Assembly: GCF_944388875.1 (NCBI RefSeq)
Contig: NZ_CALXKQ010000008.1
Coordinates: 36,770 to 100,769 of the forward strand
Direction: 5' to 3'
Length of the DNA: 64,000 nt
Origin: an uncultured Brachyspira sp.
GTDB taxonomy: Bacteria; Spirochaetota; Brachyspiria; Brachyspirales; Brachyspiraceae
Of the stretch, positions 27,225 to 34,954 are shown one piece after another. Numbering within the stretch: position 1 is the stretch's first letter; each line of letters opens with the position of its first letter. Below the pieces are notes generated by a model, which saw only the letters and a program-made list of their open reading frames with translations, did not search any database and was not told the DNA's origin. A program made the position numbers and the translations under genes.

Positions 27225-28070
27225 TTAATATTTCAATTTTAATAATTGCTTTATAAAGTCAGCATCATCATTAAGAAATATTATGTTTTTATTATTATCC
27301 AAAGTTTTTATAAGATTCATATCATTATCATCTAATGAGAAATCGAATATTTTAGAGTTTTCTATTATTCTCTCTTTGTTTATACTCTTTGGAATAATAG
27401 GTATATTTCTTTGAGTAAGCCACCTTAAAATAACTTGAGCTATAGTTTTATTGTATTTTTTGCCTATAGTTTTTAATATTTCATTATTGAAAATATTATT
27501 TTTTCCTTCTGCTAAAGGTCCCCAAGATTCTAATGTGATATTATATTCTTTCATTAAGTCCTGATCTTCCCATCTTTGAAAAAATGGATGAGTTTCTATT
27601 TGATTAATTGCAGGCATTATTTTAGTATGTGCTGCAAAATCAATTAATCTTTCTTTATAAAAGTTGCAGCATCCTATAGCTTTTATATATCCCGCTTCAT
27701 ATAATTCTTCCATTGCCTTCCAAGCTGCATAATAATTACCGAAAGGCATATGAAGCAAATATAAATCTAAATAGTCCAACCCTAATTTTTCCATAGACAT
27801 TTGAAATGCTTTCTTAGCCTTATCATAATCAGCATCCTGTATCCATAATTTGGTAGTGATAAACATTTCTTTTCTGTTTATTCCGCTTTCTTTTATGGCA
27901 TCTCCGACAGCTTTTTCATTAATATATATTGATGCTGTGTCTATATGTCTGTATCCTGCTTCAATGGCATAAAGACATGCTTTTTTGCATTCCTCATAAT
28001 CTTCTACTCTGTATACTCCAAATCCTAGAATAGGCATTTCAACATTATTATTTAATTTTATAGTATTCAT
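27225..28070 (-). CDS. Aldo/keto reductase 2
   Basis: This 281-residue paralogue of the reductase at 21168 has the tetrad residues in RHIDTASIYINEKAVG, FITTKLWI and YLDLYLLHMPFG, and the cofactor motif IPIIPKSINKERIIENSKIFDF. It has no signal peptide and is cytoplasmic, although both neighbours encode exported proteins. It starts 27 bases after the cyclophilin-like gene stop and is surely part of the same transcript. Confidence 0.92.
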   Translation of the reverse strand: MNTIKLNNNVEMPILGFGVYRVEDYEECKKACLYAIEAGYRHIDTASIYINEKAVGDAIKESGINRKEMFITTKLWIQDADYDKAKKAFQMSMEKLGLDYLDLYLLHMPFGNYYAAWKAMEELYEAGYIKAIGCCNFYKERLIDFAAHTKIMPAINQIETHPFFQRWEDQDLMKEYNITLESWGPLAEGKNNIFNNEILKTIGKKYNKTIAQVILRWLTQRNIPIIPKSINKERIIENSKIFDFSLDDNDMNLIKTLDNNKNIIFLNDDADFIKQLLKLKY

Positions 28071-28097
28071 AGTATCTCCGAATCATTAAATAAATTA

Positions 28098-28526
28098 TCA
28101 ATTTGCTTTTTCAATGCGTATATCAAAATCTCCTTTCATATTTGAAAGTTTTGATATATCTGATGCATTTTCAAATTTTCCTAAATAAATTAAATTATTT
28201 GAATACCTAAAATTTTTATAAAATATAGCAATGTTGCCCCAAGGAGCATAGTAAGTAATATCTCCTGCTTTAGGATTTATTCCGTCTGGTTCATTTTGAG
28301 TATTAAGTTTTTTACTTAAATAAAATATTTTTTCTGTGTTATTGAAATCTTCTGCTTTAATATTTAAAGGAAGAAGTGATAAAAAATCATTTCCTGCTTT
28401 TGAATTTGTTATTAAAGCATAGATTTCATTGCTTCCAAAAGTTAATTTTATTCTTGTGTTTTGAGCAAATGCATTCATAGTGAATAATCCTATAAATAGT
28501 ATAAAAGTTATAATAGTTTTTTTCAT
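28098..28526 (-). CDS. Exported cyclophilin-like fold protein
   Basis: The 142-residue protein has a signal peptide (FILFIGLFTMNAFAQ, cut near residue 22) and a domain resembling the bacterial cyclophilin-like family (TRIKLTFGSNEIYALITNS, then the segment GDITYYAPWGNIAIFYKNF and IYLGKF). Members are often found next to flavodoxins, aldo/keto reductases and cupins in anaerobes. Prolyl-isomerase activity is not established for this family. Confidence 0.8.
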   Translation of the reverse strand: MKKTIITFILFIGLFTMNAFAQNTRIKLTFGSNEIYALITNSKAGNDFLSLLPLNIKAEDFNNTEKIFYLSKKLNTQNEPDGINPKAGDITYYAPWGNIAIFYKNFRYSNNLIYLGKFENASDISKLSNMKGDFDIRIEKAN

Positions 28527-28544
28527 AAATAATAATCCTCCTAA

Positions 28545-29063
28545 TTATTGATTTGTGTAGCTGTAATATTCTTCGTCAGTAACATGTTCCATCCAAGTAA
28601 CACTGTTTCCATTTGAATCTCCTATTATGGCAATATGCTTCATAGGTGAATTAGGAGAAGCACCATGCCAATGCTTTATATTAGAAGGACAATATAAAGT
28701 ATCACCAGCTCTAAACTCTTGTATAGGCTTTCCTTCTTCCTGAGTAAGTCCTATACCTTCAATAACTATTAAATGTTGTCCTTTAGGGTGGGTATGCCAA
28801 GCACTTCTTGCACCTGCCTGAAATGTAACATAAGCTACAGAAAATTTTGAAGTTTCATTTGGGGAAGTGATATATTCTACTTCAACGTCACCTGTAAAAT
28901 AATCTGATGAACCTTTTGATTTTTGTCCTTCTCCATTTTTTATTAAAATTGTATTTGTTGGTGCTGCAGTGTATTCATAAGTATTAGTAGTATTATTTGT
29001 GTTATTTGAATTGCATGATATTGATGCAATCAAAACAAATAAAATTAATAAAATATTTCTCAT
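28545..29063 (-). CDS. Cupin-domain lipoprotein
   Basis: The 172-residue protein has a lipoprotein signal (LFVLIASISC, lipid on Cys17) and one cupin barrel. Metal-binding residues are in RSAWHTHPKGQHLIVIEG (motif 1) and GDTLYCPSNIKHWHGASP (motif 2). It resembles the cupins encoded beside carboxymuconolactone decarboxylase genes. It is the first gene after the MerR-type promoter at 29105-29135, so it leads the regulated transcript. Enzyme or sensor role unknown. Confidence 0.85.
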   Translation of the reverse strand: MRNILLILFVLIASISCNSNNTNNTTNTYEYTAAPTNTILIKNGEGQKSKGSSDYFTGDVEVEYITSPNETSKFSVAYVTFQAGARSAWHTHPKGQHLIVIEGIGLTQEEGKPIQEFRAGDTLYCPSNIKHWHGASPNSPMKHIAIIGDSNGNSVTWMEHVTDEEYYSYTNQ

Positions 29064-29104
29064 TTTTTCTCCTTTTTTCGTTTATATTAACAAATTGTAT
29101 TTTG

Positions 29105-29135
29105 ATTGTATCATTGGAGTTGACTCCAATGTCAA
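29105..29135 (-). promoter_or_regulatory. MerR-type promoter with operator dyad, driving the cupin and downstream redox genes
   Basis: On the minus strand there is TTGACA, a 19-base spacer and TACAAT. The spacer holds a dyad: ATTGGAGT and ACTCCAAT separated by two bases (29113-29130). A 19-base spacer with the dyad inside it is the hallmark of promoters twisted open by MerR-family activators; the half-site resembles those of AdhR/NmlR-type members. The cupin ATG is about 40 bases downstream. The merR gene at 31274 is the obvious candidate regulator. Confidence 0.82.
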
Positions 29136-29145
29136 TAGTTAATTA

Positions 29146-29766
29146 TTATAATTTTAAATTTTTTAACCAATTTTCTATAATTTTTCTTGAATTAAGAATA
29201 TCATTTCTTGATATTGTTAGACCGTCTTCTATGATTTTGGCATTTGGTTCTAATTGTTTTATTTTTTCTATAGTTCCTGAAAATCTGCTTCCTCCATGTG
29301 TTGAAAAAGGTATAATTATTTTATTGGAAAAATCATACTCCTCAAAAAAACTATACATAGCCATAGGAAGATCATAATACCATATAGGATAGCCTACAAA
29401 AACAATATCATACTCATTAAAATTATTTATTTTTTGGGATAGTTTAGGTAATTTTTTATTGGCGATTTCATTTTGTACAATTTCTAATAATTCCTGATGG
29501 GTATTTGGATATTTATTTTCTGTTTCTATTTTAAATAACTCTCCTTTTGTATACTCTTTTATAGTTTCTGCAAAAAATTCAGTGTTCCCTATTATTCTGT
29601 TGTTATCATTTATTCTGCTTGCCCCTGTAACAGTATCTATTCCATCTCCTTCTGGAATTGAAAAGTAAGTTATTAATATTTTTCCTTTGTTTTGAATATA
29701 ACTTTCCTGAGCATTGCATGAGGCACATATTATTATTATAAAAATTAGATATTTAATTTTTTTCAT
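29146..29766 (-). CDS. Flavodoxin-like lipoprotein 3
   Basis: The 206-residue protein has a lipoprotein signal (LIFIIIICASC, lipid on Cys17) and a flavodoxin-type domain. As in the protein at 19528, the FMN phosphate loop is split by an insert (ITYFSIPEGDGIDTVTG ... IGNTEFFAETI). YPIWYYDLPMAMYSF and PFSTHGGSRFSGTIEK follow. It is the first gene of the run, divergent from the TetR gene, and stands upstream of the MerR-type promoter, so it has its own promoter. Confidence 0.83.
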   Translation of the reverse strand: MKKIKYLIFIIIICASCNAQESYIQNKGKILITYFSIPEGDGIDTVTGASRINDNNRIIGNTEFFAETIKEYTKGELFKIETENKYPNTHQELLEIVQNEIANKKLPKLSQKINNFNEYDIVFVGYPIWYYDLPMAMYSFFEEYDFSNKIIIPFSTHGGSRFSGTIEKIKQLEPNAKIIEDGLTISRNDILNSRKIIENWLKNLKL

Positions 29767-29802
29767 TTTATTTCTCCTTTTTAACTTTTTATACTTGTTT
29801 TT

Positions 29803-29816
29803 TCTACTATAGTAGA
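29803..29816. promoter_or_regulatory. Palindrome before flavodoxin gene 3
   Basis: TCTACTATAGTAGA is a perfect 14-base palindrome in the divergent region between the flavodoxin and TetR genes. It lies about 37 bases upstream of the flavodoxin ATG, near its likely promoter, so it is an operator candidate. Confidence 0.45.
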
Positions 29817-29876
29817 TTATTATATTAATGTATTTTATTACTCTTATGTTGCTTATTCTTTTTGTATATATTATAG

Positions 29877-29915
29877 TTTTTAACCTGATTAAATCAATGG
29901 TTTTAAAATAGGTTA
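29877..29915. promoter_or_regulatory. Inverted repeat in the TetR divergent region
   Basis: TTTAACCT and AGGTTAAA form perfect 8-base arms separated by 23 bases, so the arm centres lie about three helical turns apart. It lies 67-105 bases upstream of the tetR ATG and is a possible autoregulatory operator. Confidence 0.4.
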
Positions 29916-29981
29916 AAGTTGTTTATTACACATATTGTATTTTTGTGTGGTATAAATGCTGAAAAAAGGAGATTTTTTATT

Positions 29982-30554
29982 ATGAATGTAGAAAAAAAAG
30001 AAGATTTAAGAGTTGTTAAAACAAAAGAAATCATAAAAAACACATTTAAAGATATGATTTCTGAAATGGATTATGAAGAAATTACTATAAAAGAGCTTAC
30101 AAATAGGGCTAAAATTAACAGGAAAACTTTTTATTTGCATTATAAAAGTTTGGATGATTTGCTTTTAGAACTTCAAAATAGTATAGCAAATAATTTTATT
30201 GAGAAGCAGGTATCATATACAAAATTGGAGGATATGAAATATTTGATTAGATTGTTTTTTGAAAGTGCAAGTAAGAATATACCTGTTTATGAGAAAATAT
30301 TATGCAGCGGAAGTTATAGAAATATAAGTGATCAAATAAATAAAAAGATTATGACTCATAGAAAAAAAACTAATAAAGGGGCTTTTTCTGATGATGATGC
30401 TTATGAAAATATTATATTTGCTTATTATGGTGCAAATTCAACAGTTATATATAGACAATGGGTTGCTGATGGTAAGAAATTGTCTTTAGATGAAGTGACA
30501 GATTTAGCCGTAAATTTAGTATGTTATGGATTGTCCAGTGTAGTGAAGAAATAA
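29982..30554 (+). CDS. TetR/AcrR family transcriptional regulator
   Basis: The protein of about 190 residues has an N-terminal helix-turn-helix (DLRVVKTKEIIKNTFKDMI ... TIKELTNRAKINRKTFYLHYKSLDDLL), matching the TetR domain, and a C-terminal ligand or dimer domain of the TetR_C_7 sort seen in dihydroxyacetone-kinase-type regulators. The frame opens at 29919, but the ATG at 29982 follows AAAAGGAG and gives the normal N-terminus. It is transcribed away from the redox run and may repress flavodoxin 3 and itself. Confidence 0.85.
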   Translation: MNVEKKEDLRVVKTKEIIKNTFKDMISEMDYEEITIKELTNRAKINRKTFYLHYKSLDDLLLELQNSIANNFIEKQVSYTKLEDMKYLIRLFFESASKNIPVYEKILCSGSYRNISDQINKKIMTHRKKTNKGAFSDDDAYENIIFAYYGANSTVIYRQWVADGKKLSLDEVTDLAVNLVCYGLSSVVKK

Positions 30555-30643
30555 TATTTTATTTTTATATAACAATTATATAGCAAAATAATTTATATTG
30601 CATTATGTGTTTTATATAATGCAATATGAATTTAAAATAAAGT

Positions 30644-31198
30644 TTATATTTCTTTTATAACTTTAGCTGGATTACCTGCGACTATAGTATTGCCTGGCAC
30701 ATCTTTATTTACAATAGCTCCAGCAGCAACTATTGAGTTTTCTCCTATAGTAACACCTGGAAGTATAATAGCTCCAGTTCCTATCCATACATTTTTCTTT
30801 ATTATAATTTGTTTTGGAATAAGTATATTTCTATTATTAAAATCATGATTAGGAGTTATTATGCTTACATTATGTGCTATCTGTACATTATCTTCTATAA
30901 TAACTCCTCCTATATCCATTATAGTGCAGTTCTTATTTATAAATACATTCTTTCCAAATTCTATATTTCCTATATCGACATGAAAATTAGGCATTATAAT
31001 TACAGATTCATCTAAATTAGTTTCAAAAATTTGATTTAAAATTTCTCTATTATTTTTATATGCTTGAAAAGTATTATTATACTGCCATAATAGTTTTTCT
31101 GTTTCCTGCATTTTATTTGCTATATTTATAAATTCCTCAGAAAACATATCTATTGATTTACCTGAACTATAGTCTTTTAAAAATTCTTTTATATTCAT
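30644..31198 (-). CDS. Hexapeptide-repeat acetyltransferase (Maa/NodL type)
   Basis: The 184-residue protein has an N-terminal Mac domain-like segment and a left-handed beta-helix of hexapeptide repeats. The acetyl-transfer His is expected in [11 protein letters not shown], and the C-terminal signature [22 protein letters not shown] is typical of maltose/galactoside O-acetyltransferases. A MerR-type promoter precedes it. Acetylation of a sugar or small toxic molecule is plausible; the substrate is unknown. Confidence 0.88.
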   Translation of the reverse strand: MNIKEFLKDYSSGKSIDMFSEEFINIANKMQETEKLLWQYNNTFQAYKNNREILNQIFETNLDESVIIMPNFHVDIGNIEFGKNVFINKNCTIMDIGGVIIEDNVQIAHNVSIITPNHDFNNRNILIPKQIIIKKNVWIGTGAIILPGVTIGENSIVAAGAIVNKDVPGNTIVAGNPAKVIKEI

Positions 31199-31226
31199 AA
31201 TTAATATTCTCCTTTTATAAATTATA

Positions 31227-31257
31227 ATTATAACATTGAAGTTAACTCTAACTTCAA
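31227..31257 (-). promoter_or_regulatory. MerR-type promoter with operator dyad, driving the acetyltransferase gene
   Basis: On the minus strand there is TTGAAG, a 19-base spacer and TATAAT. A perfect 10-base dyad, ATTGAAGTTA and TAACTTCAAT with four bases between, covers 31235-31258. The spacer core TTAGAGTTAACT resembles the AdhR class of MerR operators. It lies in the 75-base gap between merR and the acetyltransferase gene. Confidence 0.78.
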
Positions 31258-31273
31258 TATAAAAAAATATTTT

Positions 31274-31624
31274 TTAATTAAAGAAGTCTTTTTCTTCTAA
31301 TTTTTTATTTAATTTTTCTAATCTTATTTTCATTTCATTAAAATGCTTCTGCATCAAATCTCTTTCATTTATTAATATTGATTTTCTTTCGTTTAGAGTA
31401 TTTTTTCCCTTTTTTGAAAGTTTAATATATTTTATGATAGATTCTATTGATATGCCTAAATCACGCATTGATTTTGAGAATTCTATGCATTTTAAATTAT
31501 ATTCATTATAGTTTCTAATACCGCTTTTGTTTCTTCCTATTTCAGGTATTATTCCTATTTTTTCATAATATCTTAAAGTGTCTTTAGTTAATCCTGTTAA
31601 TTGGCTTACTTCTGATATAGTCAT
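31274..31624 (-). CDS. MerR family transcriptional regulator
   Basis: The 116-residue protein has the MerR winged helix (MTISEVSQLTGLTKDTLRYYEKIGIIPEIGRNKSGIRNYNEYNLK) and a long C-terminal helix for dimerisation. The coiled coil ends without the conserved metal-binding cysteines of MerR/ZntR, which puts it with the AdhR/YyaN-like branch that answers to aldehydes or electrophiles. The two MerR-type promoters at 29105 and 31227 are the likely targets, which would link it to the redox run. It is divergent from the LysR gene. Confidence 0.88.
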   Translation of the reverse strand: MTISEVSQLTGLTKDTLRYYEKIGIIPEIGRNKSGIRNYNEYNLKCIEFSKSMRDLGISIESIIKYIKLSKKGKNTLNERKSILINERDLMQKHFNEMKIRLEKLNKKLEEKDFFN

Positions 31625-31733
31625 GATGTACTCCTTATTATTAATTATGTTGTTATATTAATGTATTAATTTAAATATATCAAATACTTATATCTTATAA
31701 TTAGTTATAATAAAAAAGTATTACTAAATATCG

Positions 31734-31751
31734 TTATCTATGATATGATAA
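31734..31751. promoter_or_regulatory. Possible LysR-type binding site
   Basis: TTATC, eight bases, GATAA form an interrupted dyad 23 bases before the lysR ATG in the merR-lysR divergent region. LysR proteins often bind such dyads and autoregulate; this assignment is weak. Confidence 0.3.
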
Positions 31752-31774
31752 GCATAAAATAACAATTGGAATAT

Positions 31775-32668
31775 ATGGATATAAAATCATTAAAATATTT
31801 TCTTACTTCAGCTAGGGAAGGCAGTATTACAAAAGCAGCAAATACTCTAAATCTTACACAGCCTAATCTTTCAAGGCAAATAAATAATTTGGAAAAAGAA
31901 ATAGGTAAGAAACTTTTTGTCAGAAGTAATTACAGTATAAAACTTACTTCTGACGGAGTGCTTTTAAAAAAGAGGGCTGAAGAGATAATTGATTTAATGG
32001 AAAAAACTAAAATGGAGTTCAAGTCTTCGGAAGATTTAGTATCAGGTGATATTTATATAGGAAGCGGAGAAACGTATTATATGAAAATTATAGCAAATAT
32101 AATAAAAGAAATAAGAGAATTATATCCTAATATAATATATCATATTCATAGCAGTGTATATTCTGATATTACAGAAAAATTAGACAGAGGACTTGCTGAT
32201 TTTGGATTATTAATAGGAAGTTTTGATGAAACTAAATACGATTATATAAAAATGCCTTATAAAGAATTATACGGATTATTAATGAAAAAAGATTCTCATT
32301 TATCAAAAAAGAAGTTTATAACTAAAGATGATTTATTAAATATTCCAATAATATGTCCAAAAAGGTTTTTTAATAATAAATCCAAAAGCAATAAATTTTA
32401 TGAGTGGATAGGTGAAGATATTGATAAATTAAATATCGTTTTAACTTATAATCTTATTTATAATGCTGCTATTATGGTTGAAGAGGGTATAGGATACGTT
32501 ATTACCATGGATAAACTTATAAATACTGTAAGTGAAAGTGATTTATGCTTTATACCTCTCAAACCAAAGCTATATGTAGAGTCAAGCATAATATGGAAAA
32601 AAAATCAGGTATTTTCTAAAGCCTCAAAAATATTTTTAGATAAAATTAAAGAAAAATTAGGCAGTTAA
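31775..32668 (+). CDS. LysR family transcriptional regulator
   Basis: The protein of about 297 residues has the LysR helix-turn-helix (LKYFLTSAREGSITKAANTLNLTQPNLSRQINNLEKEIGKKLF) and a periplasmic-binding-protein-like effector domain (about 90-295). The ATG at 31775 gives the usual LysR start MDIKSLKYF; the TTG at 31766 is an open-frame extension. LysR genes commonly regulate nearby flavodoxin/aldo-keto-reductase sets in anaerobes, so this is a third candidate regulator of the redox run. Confidence 0.9.
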   Translation: MDIKSLKYFLTSAREGSITKAANTLNLTQPNLSRQINNLEKEIGKKLFVRSNYSIKLTSDGVLLKKRAEEIIDLMEKTKMEFKSSEDLVSGDIYIGSGETYYMKIIANIIKEIRELYPNIIYHIHSSVYSDITEKLDRGLADFGLLIGSFDETKYDYIKMPYKELYGLLMKKDSHLSKKKFITKDDLLNIPIICPKRFFNNKSKSNKFYEWIGEDIDKLNIVLTYNLIYNAAIMVEEGIGYVITMDKLINTVSESDLCFIPLKPKLYVESSIIWKKNQVFSKASKIFLDKIKEKLGS

Positions 32669-32827
32669 TTTTTTATAAGCATTATATTAAACTAAATTTA
32701 TTGATGCTTATGTATATATTAAAATCATAGAAAGAATTAAAAATATTAAAGTAATATCTTTAGCTCCATTAAATATTTTATGTTTTTTTATATAAAAGTA
32801 AAATAAATAAACTATTAAATGTATATA

Positions 32828-32855
32828 TTGACAAACGGAAAAATTTATGTATATT
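32828..32855 (+). promoter_or_regulatory. Promoter of the decayed glycosyltransferase gene
   Basis: TTGACA, a 16-base spacer and TATATT lie about 70 bases before the ATG at 32926. The promoter looks intact although the gene is broken. Confidence 0.6.
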
Positions 32856-32925
32856 TTTATTCAAAAAGTATTAATTATCTAATCATAGAAATATTAATTA
32901 ATTTTTATTATAAGCGGGAGCAATA

Positions 32926-34005
32926 ATGCCTATATTCAATAAACTACTTCATTCCAGTATAAGAGTTAAATTATCAAAGAATATATATGATAATTTAAAA
33001 AAAATAGAGATTGAAGCTAAAAATACAGAATATGTAAATTATATACCTATAAAATATGAATCATCTAAAAAATTGATTATATATGTTCTATAAATAATGC
33101 TGTAGTTTATTCAGATTGGGGATTTATATTTACTAAAGACGGCAAATTGGTAAAGGATAACTTACCTGATAATATTTTAGATTTTCATAATGAACTTACT
33201 GGTAGATTCTTTTTTTATAAGTTTATAAGAAAAGTAAAAATTGGAGGAAATGTTTTTGTATTAAAATCTTAATGGCAAAATTATTATGGACATTGGATAC
33301 ATGATATATTATCAAGATTATTTATATTAAAAGATTCAGGATTATTTGATAAAATAGATACTTTTATTATAAGTGAGGGATGTAAAGCTAAATTTTATAG
33401 AGAATCTCTTGAACTATTTGGAGCAAAAAATATTATAAATGTTTCTGATGAGAAAAAGATAGAATGCGAACATTTATTTTTCAGTTCTTTCCCATGTTTA
33501 GTTCCTTCAAAACCTTTTAAGTGGGAATGTGATAAGTTTTTAGAGTTTGCTAAAGAATTATTAAATAAATGCAGTATTGATTTTTATGATAAAATATACA
33601 TTAGCCGTAAAAAAGTAAAAACTAGAAATATAGTTAATGAAAAAGAATTACTTGATATACTTATACCTTTGGGATATAAAGTTATTTATCCAGAAGAATA
33701 TTCTATAACAGAGCAATTTTGTTTATTTTATAAAGCTAAAAAAATAATATCTGTTTTGGGAAGCGGTTTAACTAATATAGTATGCTGTGATGAGAATACT
33801 TCCTCTTGGTATAGTATCTAATATCAGTTATGAGGATTGTCATAAATATATATGTAATACAAAAGGCATGAAATACTTTGAGTATATAGAAGATAACCCT
33901 AAAAATATACATTACTTTTATAATATAAAAGATAAGAATAGATATAATTTTTCTATAGATTTAGAAAAGTTTAAAAAAGTTCTTGAAGACTTTGAGAAAT
34001 GTTAA
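32926..34005 (+). pseudogene. GT61 (DUF563)-type glycosyltransferase, broken by two frameshifts and a stop
   Basis: Joining frames restores a protein of about 360 residues with GT61/DUF563 features: NYYGHWIHDILSRL, KIYISRKKVKTRNIVNE, GYKVIYPEEYSITEQ and ISVLGSGLTNIVC. Three lesions break it. One A is missing from the A-run at 33067-33072, which leads to a stop at 33091. An in-frame TAA stands at 33270-33272. A further shift lies near 33790-33805, after which the C-terminal part (RILPLGIVSNISYEDCHKY) continues in another frame to 34005. The start follows GGGAG. Family members add sugars to surface polysaccharides or proteins. Decay looks recent because the rest of the frame is clean. Confidence 0.82.
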
Positions 34006-34009
34006 TATT

Positions 34010-34954
34010 TTATTTTGTAAAACTCTTAGTTTCTTCAAAAACTTCTATATATTTTTTTATACCGTCAGCAGTTGCTTTTACCATTTTTAGTCTAGTTTCT
34101 TTTGTGCTCATAAGTTTGGCATCTTCTGGATTTGTAATAAAACCTAATTCTATTAAAGTTGAAGGCATTATAGCACCTTTTAATACATAAAATAACGCAT
34201 TTTGAACAGGCTTAGTTCTTCTTGCAACACCAGAAACTTTATGCACTTCTTTTGTTATTGACTCTGCAAGCAGCCTGCTTTCTTTTTGATACTGTTCTAT
34301 AAGCATATAATTATGAGTTATTTGACTGGAATAATTTTCGTATTTTGAAGTGTCTATATTATCAAATTTTACTAAAGCCTCATTTTCAAACATTGATACT
34401 GCTCTAGCATATTCGCTTGATTCCTGAGCACTTACAAAATATGCCTCAAAACCTCTAGCATTAGGACTGAATGAAGCATTTGCATGTACGCTTACAAATA
34501 GGGCATTTTTTGCTTTGTCCGTATTTATTTTGGCAGCATTATTGGCTATCTCAAAACGCTTTTCAAGAGTAGGGTAGGTATCTCCTGTTCTTGTCATTAC
34601 TATTTTCACATTAGGCAGTATTTCTTCCAATTCTTCTTTTAATTCTAATGAAAAAGCTAAAACGATATCTTTTTCAAATAATCTGTTTACTCCAATGGCT
34701 CCTGGGTCTTTTCCTCCATGTCCTGGGTCTATTATTATTGTGGATATGGTCTTTTCATTAAATTTATTAACGGCTGGATTAAAAGCTTTTTTTAAGTCTT
34801 CTATTTTTATATTTAAATTATTTAACTTTACCTTATCATTATTTTGACTATACAATAAGCATGTATTAAATAGAATTAATACTACTATGAAAAATAATGT
34901 TATTCTTCGTCCTCTTTTATTTCCTCTGAATAACCACAATCTTCCTTGATACAA
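34010..34954 (-). CDS. N-acetylmuramoyl-L-alanine amidase (Amidase_3)
   Basis: This is an exported zinc amidase that cuts the stem peptide from muramic acid during wall remodelling or cell separation. Zinc ligands and catalytic residues are in IIDPGHGGKDPGAIG, VSVHANASF and STLIELGFITN (catalytic Glu). The N-terminus has Arg/Lys residues followed by a signal helix (ITLFFIVVLILFNTCLLYSQ). The start is uncertain: no ATG is in frame before the signal helix. The frame opens at a TTG (34954) inside the end of topA, and AGAGGA stands just before an ATA that overlaps the topA stop. Translation is probably coupled to topA. Confidence 0.9.
   Translation of the reverse strand: MYQGRLWLFRGNKRGRRITLFFIVVLILFNTCLLYSQNNDKVKLNNLNIKIEDLKKAFNPAVNKFNEKTISTIIIDPGHGGKDPGAIGVNRLFEKDIVLAFSLELKEELEEILPNVKIVMTRTGDTYPTLEKRFEIANNAAKINTDKAKNALFVSVHANASFSPNARGFEAYFVSAQESSEYARAVSMFENEALVKFDNIDTSKYENYSSQITHNYMLIEQYQKESRLLAESITKEVHKVSGVARRTKPVQNALFYVLKGAIMPSTLIELGFITNPEDAKLMSTKETRLKMVKATADGIKKYIEVFEETKSFTK

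Noticed and set aside
18274..29766. Horizontally acquired island with insertion sequences or attachment sites
   Set aside because: The run looks accessory, but base composition is like its surroundings and no transposase, integrase or flanking direct repeats were seen.
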